Positions 1 to 8,575 of a stretch of DNA of 64,000 bases are shown one piece after another. The position numbers and the translations under genes are program-made. The stretch lies in the NCBI RefSeq assembly GCF_019431355.1, contig NZ_CP080269.1, positions 1,736,001 to 1,800,000 of the forward strand. The letters run 5' to 3'. The stretch comes from Paenibacillus sp. R14(2021). GTDB lineage: Bacteria; Bacillota; Bacilli; Paenibacillales; Paenibacillaceae. Under the pieces are notes generated by a model. It saw nothing but the letters and a program-made list of their open reading frames with translations, did no database searches and had not been told where the DNA came from. Each line of letters begins with the position of its first letter. Positions within the stretch are counted from its first letter, which is position 1.

Positions 1-852
1 GTCTCGGATCTCATTCGTTTCCTTCAGAACGAGCGGAACAAGAACGAGAAGAAGCTGGACAAGTTGGAGGACACGCTGCAGGAAGCGAAGGATGCCGACA
101 AGTTCCGCGTGCTCGGCGAGCTGCTCACAAGCAATCTTCATCTAATCCAGCGCGGAGATACGGCCGTGGAAACGATCGATTACTACGATGAGACCATGCC
201 GGTCATCTCGATTCCGCTCGATCCTCAGCTTACGCCCTCACAGAATGCGCAGCGGCTGTTCAAGAAATATACGAAGTTCAGGAACAGCCTAGCTGTCGTG
301 GCGGAGCAAATGGAGCAGACATATAAAGAAATCGACTATTTGTCAACGCTGCTGCAGCAGCTCGACAGCGCTTCGCTTTCGGACATCGACGAGATTCGCG
401 ACGAGCTTGCAGAGCAGGGCTACATGCGCCAGCGCGTGAAGCGAGGCGCTAAGAAGAAGAAACTGAAGCAGCCTGCGCTTCTCTGCTATACATCATCGGA
501 GGGCAAACAAATTTTCGTCGGCAAGAATAACACCCAGAATGATTATCTGACGAATAAGCTTGCCGCGCCGAATGATACCTGGCTGCACACGAAGGATATT
601 CCAGGATCGCATGTCGTCATTCGCGGCACCGAATTTAACGACAGCACGCTGGAAGAGGCCGCCATGCTTGCCGCTTCCTTCAGCCAAGCACGCTCGTCCT
701 CCTCGGTGCCTGTCGACTATACGCTCGTCCGCCATGTGAAGAAGCCAAGCGGAGCTAAGCCGGGCTTCGTCATTTACGAACAGCAAAAGACGCTGTTCAT
801 CACTCCGGATGAGCAGCGTCTCAAGTCCTTGACTTCCCAAATCAAAGCATAA
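1..852 (+). CDS. rqcH: RqcH / NFACT family ribosome quality control protein, 3' part
   Basis: The frame is open from the first base, so the N-terminus (NFACT-N and the HhH region) lies outside the window. What remains is the end of a coiled coil rich in Lys/Glu, a second helical stretch, a basic linker (RGAKKKKLKQ), and an NFACT-R (DUF814) domain carrying the DTWLHTKDIPGSHVVIR signature. In Bacillota this protein (also called FbpA or YloA) binds obstructed 50S subunits and recruits tRNA-Ala to add C-terminal alanine tails to stalled nascent chains. The gene ends at a strong hairpin shared with the convergent PHP gene. The family call is firm; function is by family. Confidence 0.93.
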   Translation, partial: VSDLIRFLQNERNKNEKKLDKLEDTLQEAKDADKFRVLGELLTSNLHLIQRGDTAVETIDYYDETMPVISIPLDPQLTPSQNAQRLFKKYTKFRNSLAVVAEQMEQTYKEIDYLSTLLQQLDSASLSDIDEIRDELAEQGYMRQRVKRGAKKKKLKQPALLCYTSSEGKQIFVGKNNTQNDYLTNKLAAPNDTWLHTKDIPGSHVVIRGTEFNDSTLEEAAMLAASFSQARSSSSVPVDYTLVRHVKKPSGAKPGFVIYEQQKTLFITPDEQRLKSLTSQIKA

Positions 853-861
853 CCGTTTTAC

Positions 862-898
862 AGAAAGGCACGCAGCTGTTAGGAGCTGCGTGCCTTTC
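862..898. terminator. Bidirectional terminator between rqcH and the PHP gene
   Basis: The arms AGGCACGCAGCT and AGCTGCGTGCCT form a 12-bp stem around a short loop. T-rich tracts lie on both sides, so it can serve both convergent genes. Confidence 0.85.
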
Positions 899-903
899 TT
901 GAC

Positions 904-1761
904 TTATACGCCGGTTCTGCGAGCAGGATCAAGCCGATCAAGCACCACCGCATCGACCGTACTTGAACCGATCTCGCCATGGAAGACGATGCCCTGCCGT
1001 TCGCCGTGGAAATCGGAGCCGCCTGTCACGATAAGTCCGTAACCTTCCGCGAGCTTAAGGTAACGCTCTTTATCTGCTTCACTGTGATCGGAATGATGCA
1101 CTTCAATGCCTTGCGCTCCGCGTTCAATAATTGTTCTCACGAGCTCATCATTATGATAGATGCCGGGATGAGCAATGACGCTCGTACCTCCGGCTTCACG
1201 AATCCATTCCAGCGCTTCGAAGGGATGCAGCCGCGGCGGATTTGCATAGGCGAGGCCATCCTGCCCAAGATATCGATCAAAGGCTTCTTGCATGGAACCG
1301 ACGTAGGCCTTCGCGAGCAGCACAGCCGCTATATGAGGCCGCCCGATGGATCCGCTTTCCTTCCCCTGCCTTGCGGCTTCTTCGATGACTTCTTCCTTGG
1401 TGATCGCCATTCCCAATGCATTCAGCTTATGAATAATCATATCGTTGCGTTGGTCCCGCAGCGTAAGCAGCTGTTTAAGCTTCTCGCGCCAAGCAGCATT
1501 TTCCCAGTTGATGTAATATCCTAGAATATGGATATCTATCCCATCTGCGACCGTACTGATCTCGACGCCCGGCACCACTGTAATACCTAGGCGCTCTCCC
1601 GCTTCCATTGCTTCCTTAATGCCGTCCACCGTGTCGTGGTCAGTAATCGCTATCGCGGCAAGGCCACGCAACTTTGCCATTGCCACGTTATCCGCTGGAC
1701 GCTGTAATCCGTCGGAAGCCGTTGTGTGCGTATGCAGATCTGCCCGTCCCTTTATAGCCAT
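904..1761 (-). CDS. PHP domain metal-dependent phosphoesterase
   Basis: 285 residues. The N-terminal PHP signature ADLHTHTTASDG supplies the first metal histidines. ITDHDT, a central GRPHIA, IAHPG, EVHHSDH and a C-terminal GGSDFHG supply the remaining metal ligands, as in the YciV/TrpH (RNase AM, 3',5'-nucleotide bisphosphate phosphatase) branch. Members of that branch release phosphate from nucleoside bisphosphates or trim RNA 5' ends, but the substrate cannot be read from the sequence. The start overlaps the end of the upstream LysR gene by 10 bp, and GAGAGGGA lies just upstream of the ATG inside that gene. The two are therefore probably co-translated. Confidence 0.85.
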   Translation of the reverse strand: MAIKGRADLHTHTTASDGLQRPADNVAMAKLRGLAAIAITDHDTVDGIKEAMEAGERLGITVVPGVEISTVADGIDIHILGYYINWENAAWREKLKQLLTLRDQRNDMIIHKLNALGMAITKEEVIEEAARQGKESGSIGRPHIAAVLLAKAYVGSMQEAFDRYLGQDGLAYANPPRLHPFEALEWIREAGGTSVIAHPGIYHNDELVRTIIERGAQGIEVHHSDHSEADKERYLKLAEGYGLIVTGGSDFHGERQGIVFHGEIGSSTVDAVVLDRLDPARRTGV

Positions 1762-2663
1762 TGCTGTAAATCCCTCTCTCTCAGGAAGGTTAGGAACGTT
1801 ACGGCCGAGATCGGCAGCAGCGCGGATTTCAAGAAAATGGAATAAAATTGCCGTTTAAACCGCACGTCGCGAATCGGAATCGTATGGATCAAGCCAAGCG
1901 CAACTTCATGTTTAACCGACGAGCCTGACACGAACGAAATACCAAGACCTGCTTCTACCGCGGATTTCACCGCTCCCGTGCTTCCGAGCTCCATCACGAT
2001 TTTCATCTCTGAGATGTCCATTTGCTTTGCCTTTAGCTGCTCTTCCATGACCAGCCGGGTACCAGAGCCCTGCTCTCGGAGGACGATCGGATACTTCATC
2101 ACCTCTTCAAGCTCCACTTCCTTCGATCCGGCAAGCGGATGTCCCTTGCCAACGATCAGCTTCAGCTCATCGCTCATGACCGCTTCCATGTGCATATCCG
2201 GGTGATTGACGGGCGCTTCGATTAAACCGAAATTAAGCTGATGATTCAAGATCTCGTCCATAATTTGTGCGGTATTCATCACTTTCATGCTGATGGCGAT
2301 GTGAGGAAACTCCTGGCCGAACGGTCCCAGCAGCCGCGGAAGAATATATTCGCCGATCGTGAGGCTTGCTCCGAGCTGCAGACGTCCCTTCAACTGTTTC
2401 GTGAACTTGGACATTTGCACGTCAGTATCCCGTATGAGATCAATGCTCCGCTGGGCGTAAGGCATGAGCGCCCTGCCCGCTTCAGTCAGCTCGATCCGTT
2501 TGGTCGAGCGCTGAAGCAGCTTCGTGCCGAAATAATCTTCAAGCGACTGGACCTGCATCGTTACGGCCGGTTGCGTCATATGAAGCGCTTGGGCTGCCGC
2601 GGAGAAGCTCCCGCGTTCCGCAACCGTATAGAAAATATGGAGCTGATGAAAATTAAGTGCCAT
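1752..2663 (-). CDS. LysR family transcriptional regulator (CysL-like)
   Basis: 303 residues from the chosen ATG, whose product begins MALNFHQLHIFY. A GGGAGG site lies 10-12 bases upstream. A longer reading to 2768 adds 35 residues with no ribosome site and crosses the predicted promoter, so I reject it. The N-terminal winged helix has the LysR pattern (AAQALHMTQPAVTMQVQSLE). The C-terminal half is a periplasmic-binding-type effector domain. Closest by eye to the CysL/CysB-like group (annotated in relatives as selenium-metabolism associated), but the effector is unknown. It overlaps the downstream PHP gene, so the two probably form an operon. Confidence 0.85.
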   Translation of the reverse strand: MALNFHQLHIFYTVAERGSFSAAAQALHMTQPAVTMQVQSLEDYFGTKLLQRSTKRIELTEAGRALMPYAQRSIDLIRDTDVQMSKFTKQLKGRLQLGASLTIGEYILPRLLGPFGQEFPHIAISMKVMNTAQIMDEILNHQLNFGLIEAPVNHPDMHMEAVMSDELKLIVGKGHPLAGSKEVELEEVMKYPIVLREQGSGTRLVMEEQLKAKQMDISEMKIVMELGSTGAVKSAVEAGLGISFVSGSSVKHEVALGLIHTIPIRDVRFKRQFYSIFLKSALLPISAVTFLTFLRERDLQQWL

Positions 2664-2703
2664 GAAGGGCAACCCTCCCTTTCTCTTCGTAATCTTAGCA
2701 ACT

Positions 2704-2709
2704 ATTATA
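2704..2709 (-). promoter_or_regulatory. Probable -10 element of the LysR gene
   Basis: A perfect TATAAT on the minus strand lies 41 bases upstream of the chosen LysR start. No good -35 sits at 16-18 bp (nearest hexamer CACGTC). The nearby TTGTCA is only 11 bp away. Confidence 0.4.
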
Positions 2710-2742
2710 CAACAAACCCTTGACAAGACGTGAGCATAATAA

Positions 2743-2773
2743 AAAGCATGGGCAATTGCAATGCCCATGCTTG
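2743..2773 (-). terminator. Terminator of the gene at 2795-3232
   Basis: AAGCATGGGCA and TGCCCATGCTT form an 11-bp stem, followed on the minus strand by TTTTTATT. Confidence 0.85.
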
Positions 2774-2794
2774 ATTGTAAGGTATTATTTCGGA

Positions 2795-3232
2795 TTATTT
2801 TCGTTTCCTGCTATTTTTAATCAACGTCATTCTTCTGGAATGCCGCAGCCATGAATAGTAAGATTTGAGATCGCGTAGTTCAATAGTCTCAGACATTCTT
2901 CCAAGAAATGTGACAACAATCATCTTGTGCAGCGGATTGCCCGCCAAGTCCGTTTCCCTCTCCAATACGGCGAATTCGGCCACAAACACCAAATCATCGT
3001 CGATAAGGTACACATCCTGCTCATTTCGGTAATAAGACTCGATACGACCTTGTTTCAAGCACTGCCACATGAAACCAGCTATGTCCTCAAAGCCTGTTTT
3101 CTCGCTTTCAACACGGTCAGACCAGCGGCTCTTGGCGTGGTTCGTGATGACAATATCCGCTACTTTCTTGTCGCCGAGTGCGACGTGAAACGACTCGTAC
3201 GTATTCCATCTCTCCGTCGTCTTGTCTTTCAT
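2795..3232 (-). CDS. Conserved hypothetical protein (weakly DUF4258-like)
   Basis: 145 residues, well-placed GGAGGAGGGG site upstream of the ATG. I do not recognise it with certainty. The segment NHAKSRWSDRV, followed by a helix and the strands RIESYYRNEQDVYLIDDDLVFVAEF, resembles the HA..R...R layout of DUF4258-type small domains. These sometimes occur in RelE/HicA-like toxins. The C-terminus is very basic (RHSRRMTLIKNSRKRK), which suggests nucleic-acid contact. It stands alone with its own terminator and has no antitoxin-like neighbour. Confidence 0.6.
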   Translation of the reverse strand: MKDKTTERWNTYESFHVALGDKKVADIVITNHAKSRWSDRVESEKTGFEDIAGFMWQCLKQGRIESYYRNEQDVYLIDDDLVFVAEFAVLERETDLAGNPLHKMIVVTFLGRMSETIELRDLKSYYSWLRHSRRMTLIKNSRKRK

Positions 3233-3370
3233 CGCGATCCACCCCTCCTCCGGTATTAGGCCTTATTATCTATATGTACTTTCCATTTAATTGTAGCATG
3301 CCTGTCCAAGATTTCAACAATAAAATAAAGTCGCACCAAATATGGTACTTATTGGATGATGAGTTGATAG

Positions 3371-3413
3371 AAAAATGCCCCCGTTCCAAGTTACTGTAGG
3401 CCGGGGGCATTTT
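3371..3413 (-). terminator. Terminator of the ricF-ylbG unit
   Basis: AAAATGCCCCCG and CGGGGGCATTTT flank a loop of about 20 bases. The A/T tails on both sides make it usable in either direction. Confidence 0.85.
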
Positions 3414-3421
3414 ACTAACCA

Positions 3422-3685
3422 TTACAAGCTGTAAAAACGGGTTTTATCAGGCACGCCCTGCGTATACTCCGTCTTGATTTCATTACGATACGAACGCTCG
3501 ATTCGTTTGACAAAGGGCAGCCGCCCCATGTTTCGTACGACGTCTTCTGCTCGATCAGCATTCATGTACATCACCACGTAATGCATTTTGCGTGACATGT
3601 AATGAACGGTTCCATATTTCTCTAACGTCCGGGCCGCTTTAAGATCGCTGACCCAAACGATATATCCGATACGTTCCGAAAACAT
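3422..3685 (-). CDS. ylbG: YlbG family protein (DUF2129)
   Basis: 87 residues, full length for the family. It has the typical start MFSERIGYIVWV, the stretch YMSRKMHYVVMYMN and a PFVKRIERSYRNEIKTEY segment, all characteristic of YlbG. It is a small cytoplasmic protein of unknown function. It lies 21 bases downstream of ricF(ylbF), the same order as in Bacillus subtilis, which supports both calls. Confidence 0.9.
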   Translation of the reverse strand: MFSERIGYIVWVSDLKAARTLEKYGTVHYMSRKMHYVVMYMNADRAEDVVRNMGRLPFVKRIERSYRNEIKTEYTQGVPDKTRFYSL

Positions 3686-3706
3686 GAATGCCTCTGTTCT
3701 CCTCTC

Positions 3707-4234
3707 TTATCCGCAGCCGCCGCTTCCGCAGCTGCAGGATCCGCCGCTTCCGCAGCCTCCGCCTTTAGGTAATGGATCATTGCTTGGCACCTTGATGGTA
3801 TCCGATACTGAATTTGCGATCTGGAGCGCAATTTCATGCAGCAGATCATCGACAGCCTGTTCGGCGGCTTTAAACTTGCTGACGCATTCGATTTCATTGA
3901 GCTGGCGCTCAGCGTCCATGACTTTATCTTTCGCGGCGTGGAAGTCGGGATGAAACCGGCCGAAGCGCTCGCAGTCCTCGAATTGCTCCTTTGCTTTCGC
4001 AAACTGCTTCACAAGCTGCCGCACCTGCGGGTTCGCATCGACTACAGATTTCCAATATGCGTATTCGGCAACTTCCGCCGATAGGTTAACGAGATCGCCA
4101 ATTTCGTAGGCTCGCAATAAGAGCTGCCCCATATCCAGCGATGATTGGCCGTTGCCTTCATACATGTCAAAAGCTTCGTAAGTCGGCAAATCCAATTCAA
4201 GCGCTTTGGGGTCCGATAACGGCATAGTCTCCAT
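3707..4234 (-). CDS. ricF: YlbF/RicF, subunit of the RicA-RicF-RicT (Y) complex
   Basis: 175 residues from the chosen ATG (METMPLSDP), which has GAGGGGG 8 bases upstream; a start at 4258 would add 8 residues without such a site. The body is the all-helical YlbF/YmcA domain (LLLRAYEIGDLVNLSAEVAEYAYWKS onward). RicF forms a complex with RicA and RicT that binds Fe-S clusters and promotes mRNA maturation through RNase Y, competence, biofilm formation and sporulation. The tail after about residue 155 is a Gly/Ser/Cys segment with four cysteines (CGSGGSCSCGSGGCG), a likely cluster- or metal-binding tail. Gene order with ylbG is as in Bacillus. Confidence 0.9.
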   Translation of the reverse strand: METMPLSDPKALELDLPTYEAFDMYEGNGQSSLDMGQLLLRAYEIGDLVNLSAEVAEYAYWKSVVDANPQVRQLVKQFAKAKEQFEDCERFGRFHPDFHAAKDKVMDAERQLNEIECVSKFKAAEQAVDDLLHEIALQIANSVSDTIKVPSNDPLPKGGGCGSGGSCSCGSGGCG

Positions 4235-4329
4235 TCTATCTGCCCCCTCTATGATCAATAGGCTGTAGGCCTCACTTGTATAATACCATACCCTGCTTGC
4301 AAAAAGGTAGAGCCGGCTTCCAATTTGGA

Positions 4330-6144
4330 CTAAATAGTGCCGATATGGCTAGGAAGAAGGATCATCATTTCCTGCCACATTTCGGGAAAGAGCATCACCG
4401 GTTCGGGCGTCTGCCTGTTTGAATGCACTTCTCGGTATCCAATAACCGCCCACCTGCCTTGATCGTCAACGATCCGTTCCGGCACGAATGCCGTTACGCC
4501 GCCTTCACAGTTTAGTTTAACCGACGTTCGCCAAATTAGTGCCTGTTCCAGCAGCTCCCTGCGCGTGGAATGATGATACGCCCTAAACTGTTTCAACCAC
4601 ATGACCGGAACCTCCTCGAGTCCGGTAAACAGCTGCTTGACGGATACTCGCTCCTGAAGCAGCTCATATGATGCCTGGCTTAAACGCCCCCGAGCAGGCG
4701 TCATCGGAAGGACTGGCTGCTGCAGCGGATCAGTACCCTCCAATGTTATCGTGAATGCTGCCTCGGCTGAATGGAGATAAGGCTTCATACTCGATTCAAT
4801 CATGCGCGCCATTGTTTCAGGCAGCGGCTCTTCAATGAATGCTTCCAGCAAGGCTGTGATTTGACCGGCTGAATCATACATTTTCGCCGCTCGCTTAAAG
4901 CTGCCGGCATCCATATGGTAAACCGAGATATGATCGGTTCTGCGGCGGTCCGCAATCGATTCGAGCTGCCACCTAATCCGGTACGGGCAGAAGTGATGCA
5001 CGTATATATCCCCGTCAGGCGTCATCTGCGCGGCTCCCGGCCAGCAATCCTCATCCACAGCTTCCGGCGCCTGATCGGGCTGCAGCGGATCAATCAGCCA
5101 TCTCATGACGGTATTTCCCCGGTCGTCGGCAGCAAGCTCCAGCCAGCCCAACTGTTTAAGCAGCACGCACCAAGCTCGAATCGTCGATCGCTGCGGCTTG
5201 ACAAGCACCTCTTGCGTGCCGATAAACAAGTGCTCGATCGTTAGACAACGATGCCACTGTCCATAAGGAAAGTGAAGCAGAACTGCAGCCCCTACTGCGG
5301 CAGAAGAATTGTGCGAGCATACGAGCCCAAGCAGCTCTTTCAGCAGCTGATTCTCCCTGGCAGCGGGATACTGATCAAGCCAAGACAGCCAAGTCTCCGG
5401 GTTCAGCTCGTACGCTGCCGGCTGCCGATCAATCAGCCATCTCTCTCGGTAAGCTGTATACAGAAGAAGAAGAAGGGGAAGTGGTGTTCCTTCGTTTTCT
5501 TCGTCCGCAGACGCTTCGATTCCGCCTAGCTCACGCAGAGCTTCCTCCGAAACAGACAGCTGTTCTAAGGCCTTTAGCTGAGCCCGCTTCGTGAGCGTAC
5601 CGCCGCGCGTGCGTTTGAAGCCCGATTGCGCCAGTTGAGCCATCGCATGCACAAGCTGCAAGCTGAACAGGGGGACATACCCGCCATGATCTATAGCGCA
5701 GACTGTCAGCGGATCAACGGTTGTATCCGTCCCAGCAACGCTAATCGGCTGCTGACGTTCGTTAACCATCGCTGCATGCCAAACAAAGAAGCTGTCGGCG
5801 GGCAGCACGAACAGCTTCTCTCCCCAGCCTCTGCGGACGGCAAACACGATGCCTGCTTCGGCAAGCTGAAGCAGGCCGACGCGAAGGTCCGCCCCTGCCC
5901 TTCCCGGGCGCACAGCCTGCAGCAGCTGTTCTTCCTTAAACGGGGACATGCCGAATCCGCATAGGATGATCTCCAGCACGCAGGCTGCTTCGATCGGCAA
6001 GTTCCTCCATCCTTCGCTCGTGCACCTCCGATCTCGCAAGACTTCCGGCCACGCTGTCGGTGCGCACGAAGCCCATACCTTTCCATTCTTATAGTGTTCC
6101 TTTTCGATTTCTGACAGCTGGGAGAGGATTTCGTCTATGGTCAC
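4330..6144 (-). CDS. Helicase-associated domain protein, partner of the XPB helicase
   Basis: 604 residues. The GTG start overlaps the TGA of the upstream helicase gene as GTGA, so the two are probably made together. There is no helicase motif. Residues around 385-450 (VHHFCPYRIRWQLESIADRR, then ISVYHMDAGSFKRAAKMYDSAGQITALLEAF) follow the pattern of the helicase_C_3 / XPB-associated domain. That pattern also occurs near the N-terminus of the neighbouring helicase. The N-terminal half has winged-helix-like segments (EQLLQAVRPGRAGADLRVGLLQLAEAGIVFAVRR). In Actinobacteria and Paenibacillus similar large proteins accompany bacterial XPB. Inferred role: DNA-binding or regulatory partner, perhaps analogous to archaeal Bax1, though I see no homology to Bax1 itself. 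Confidence 0.72.
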   Translation of the reverse strand: MTIDEILSQLSEIEKEHYKNGKVWASCAPTAWPEVLRDRRCTSEGWRNLPIEAACVLEIILCGFGMSPFKEEQLLQAVRPGRAGADLRVGLLQLAEAGIVFAVRRGWGEKLFVLPADSFFVWHAAMVNERQQPISVAGTDTTVDPLTVCAIDHGGYVPLFSLQLVHAMAQLAQSGFKRTRGGTLTKRAQLKALEQLSVSEEALRELGGIEASADEENEGTPLPLLLLLYTAYRERWLIDRQPAAYELNPETWLSWLDQYPAARENQLLKELLGLVCSHNSSAAVGAAVLLHFPYGQWHRCLTIEHLFIGTQEVLVKPQRSTIRAWCVLLKQLGWLELAADDRGNTVMRWLIDPLQPDQAPEAVDEDCWPGAAQMTPDGDIYVHHFCPYRIRWQLESIADRRRTDHISVYHMDAGSFKRAAKMYDSAGQITALLEAFIEEPLPETMARMIESSMKPYLHSAEAAFTITLEGTDPLQQPVLPMTPARGRLSQASYELLQERVSVKQLFTGLEEVPVMWLKQFRAYHHSTRRELLEQALIWRTSVKLNCEGGVTAFVPERIVDDQGRWAVIGYREVHSNRQTPEPVMLFPEMWQEMMILLPSHIGTI

Positions 6145-7868
6145 TGCGCCGCCTCCCGATTCTCCGCCTCAAGCGCAGCCAGCGATTCCTGCAGCTGTTC
6201 CCAGTCTGTCAGCGCATATCGATAACCCTGCTCCAGCAGAAACAGCTGACGTTTTCCCGCAAAATCAGTTTCTTTGGTCCCCTGCGTAACGACCGTATAG
6301 AAAAAGGCTTCATTGTCACCCGGCTTGGGCCGCAAGATCCGTCCGATCCGCTGCGCCTCCTCCTGCCGTGAGCCGTAGCTGCCGGACACCTGGATGGCAA
6401 CGGCAGCATCAGGTAAGTCCACGGCGAAATTCGCGACCTTCGATACGATCAGCGTCCGAAGCTCGCCTGATTTGAACCGCTCATAGAGCTCGGCCCGCTC
6501 TTCATGCGGGAGCTCGCCCGTCAATACAGGTACGCCCAGCGTCTCGGAAAGTAGATGCAGCTGGGTTAAATATTGACCGATAATGAGCACCAGCTTGCCG
6601 GCATGGATGCGCAGCAGCTCGCGGACGACCTCGATCTTATCGCTATTTTCGCCAGCTATGCGAATTTTCATCTTCTCGTCAGCCGCAACGTAACGCTCAA
6701 GTGCCTCATGAGCGAGCGGAAGCCTGATCTCCGTGCAAGTCAGTGCTGCAATCCAATTGCGCGATTCCAGTGTTTTCCACGGCAGATCAAACCGTTTCGG
6801 CCCGATCAGGGAGAAGACATCCTCTTCCCGGCCGTCTTCTCTAACAAGCGTCGCCGTCAATCCAAGCCTTCGCGTCGCCTGCAGATCAGCCGTCATGCGA
6901 AAGACCGGCGCAGGCAGCAGATGCACCTCGTCATAGATGATCAATCCCCAGTTCCGCTCGCCGAAAATATGCATGTGCCCGTATTCATCGCTCTTCTGCC
7001 TGCGGCTCGTAAGAATTTGGTAGGTCGCGATCGTAACGGGCCTTACTTCCTTGGAGGCTGCCGCGTATGTGCCGATTTCGCTATCCGTTAGGGTCGTCTT
7101 ATCCATCAGTTCGGCTTTCCATTGCTGGACCGAGGTCACATTGGACGTCAGAATCAAAGTATCGCACTGCAGTCTCGCCAGTGCAGCAATGCCGATAATC
7201 GTCTTGCCTGCACCGCAAGGCAAAACAAGCACGCCGCTTCCCCCGTCGGCTTGCCCCTCGCGATAAAATAAATTGACTGCCCGCTCCTGATAATCCCGCA
7301 GCTGAAATGATTTTTCCTTGAGCGTCTTCGACCGCAGCTCCACGTCCAGCGCTTCGCCATGGCGGTAGCCGGCCAAGTCCAGCACCGGATAGCCTAGCCG
7401 GATTAACTCCTGCTTCAACATCCCTCGTGCTTCGGGCCGCACGAATCGGCTCCCTGCCTTGTACGGAACTAGCAGCAGCAACTCCATGATTGACGGCCTC
7501 CCGCAAAGCTCCAACAAAAGTGATTCTTCGCCAAGAAGCAGCAGCTGCTTATCCGCCGTTTGCTGAAGCAGCAGTTTTCCGTAACGGTCCCCTAGCTTGC
7601 GGATCGTGCTGATAACCTGCAGGGGAACTTCATAACAGCTGTGCTCCGTCAACGCGCGAATCATTTCATCCGGCGTCATACCCGCCGAGGCAGCATTCCA
7701 GAGCGACATCGGCGTCATTCGGTACGTGTGGATATGACCCGGACGTTTCGTCAAATCCGCAAAGCGGCTAATCAGTTCCCTCGCGGCATCGGCAAGCTCG
7801 TGCCTGTCGTCCAGCAGTACCGTCAGATCCGCCTGCAAGCACAGCGCCCGATTCTCTCGTTTCAACAT
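6141..7868 (-). CDS. XPB/Ssl2-type superfamily 2 DNA helicase
   Basis: 575 residues, ATG with GGGAG 9 bases upstream. Residues about 20-100 form the helicase_C_3-like N-terminal domain. Then come motif I LPCGAGKT (216-223), motif Ia LTSNVTSVQQW, motif II DEVH (313-316), motif III LGLTAT (335-340) directly followed by the XPB-specific RED loop (343-345), and motif VI QRIGRILRP (506-514). XPB enzymes open DNA in eukaryotic transcription and repair; bacterial members unwind DNA 3'-5' in vitro, but their cellular role is poorly known. The partner gene downstream overlaps by 4 bp. Confidence 0.92.
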   Translation of the reverse strand: MLKRENRALCLQADLTVLLDDRHELADAARELISRFADLTKRPGHIHTYRMTPMSLWNAASAGMTPDEMIRALTEHSCYEVPLQVISTIRKLGDRYGKLLLQQTADKQLLLLGEESLLLELCGRPSIMELLLLVPYKAGSRFVRPEARGMLKQELIRLGYPVLDLAGYRHGEALDVELRSKTLKEKSFQLRDYQERAVNLFYREGQADGGSGVLVLPCGAGKTIIGIAALARLQCDTLILTSNVTSVQQWKAELMDKTTLTDSEIGTYAAASKEVRPVTIATYQILTSRRQKSDEYGHMHIFGERNWGLIIYDEVHLLPAPVFRMTADLQATRRLGLTATLVREDGREEDVFSLIGPKRFDLPWKTLESRNWIAALTCTEIRLPLAHEALERYVAADEKMKIRIAGENSDKIEVVRELLRIHAGKLVLIIGQYLTQLHLLSETLGVPVLTGELPHEERAELYERFKSGELRTLIVSKVANFAVDLPDAAVAIQVSGSYGSRQEEAQRIGRILRPKPGDNEAFFYTVVTQGTKETDFAGKRQLFLLEQGYRYALTDWEQLQESLAALEAENREAAQ

Positions 7869-7935
7869 CTCATCATCTCCCGAATTCGCGATAATATGTC
7901 AGTATGAAGAATTCGGTCTGATTTTATGCATACAC

Positions 7936-7979
7936 AAAGAAACGCAGCCCCGGCTTATCGGCCAGTGGCTGCGTTCTTT
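7936..7979 (-). terminator. Terminator downstream of the CBS gene
   Basis: AACGCAGCC and GGCTGCGTT arms, with an inner CCGGCTTATCGGCC element, flanked by A/T runs (TTTCTTTGT on the minus strand). Confidence 0.8.
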
Positions 7980-7999
7980 ATCGCTGCTTAACTCAATGC

Positions 8000-8446
8000 T
8001 TAATGATAGGCGGCCTGTCCCTTTTCCCCGTTCTGCTCGGAGATTCTGCTAAGCGCATCACCGGCTTCATTAACGAAGATATCCCTCACGGCCAGATCGC
8101 CGATCGCAACAATACCGACAAGGCTGCCGTTCTCGACGACAGGCAAGCGGCGGATTTGATGATCAGCCATCAGTCTGGCAGCCTCATCCACCGAAGTGTT
8201 TGTTGTGATGGACCAAACATCTGTTGTCATGACTTCCGATACCGCAGTCGAGCCGGAATGCTTCTCGGCATAGCCTCGAACGACCAGGTCCCTGTCCGTA
8301 ACGGTGCCAATCAGCTTCTTCCCGTCCACGATCGGCACGAAGCCGATATCGTGATCCCTCATTAATACGGCAAGCTCAAATACATTATCCTGCAGTGTCG
8401 CAGTGACGCAGTCTTTCGACATCAAATCCTTGACTAGTCGTTCCAC
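8000..8446 (-). CDS. CBS-domain pair protein
   Basis: 148 residues from the chosen GTG (product VERLVKDLMSKDCVTATL). This matches the usual start of stand-alone CBS-pair proteins and follows an AAGGAGG site 13 bases away. The frame extends to an ATG at 8554, but those 36 extra residues (Lys/Arg/Cys-rich) look non-coding, so the start is uncertain. The two CBS repeats each end in the typical GTVTDRDL / GIVAIGDL segment. CBS pairs usually bind adenosine nucleotides and act as energy sensors. No fused effector domain is present, so the partner is unknown. Confidence 0.85.
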   Translation of the reverse strand: MERLVKDLMSKDCVTATLQDNVFELAVLMRDHDIGFVPIVDGKKLIGTVTDRDLVVRGYAEKHSGSTAVSEVMTTDVWSITTNTSVDEAARLMADHQIRRLPVVENGSLVGIVAIGDLAVRDIFVNEAGDALSRISEQNGEKGQAAYH

Positions 8447-8575
8447 AGTTGGTTGGCTCCCTCCTTGAGATGCATGCTTTCGTCTCTTAGAATAGCCCCG
8501 CTTGCGGCACGTCATACACAGGAGCGTGCGAACGGCCTTTTCCAGTATCTTCATGCCCTTCGCGGTACGCTGCGA

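Noticed and set aside
2664-2768. 35-residue N-terminal extension of the LysR protein
   Set aside because: It crosses the predicted -10 element, lacks a ribosome site, and precedes the standard LysR start.
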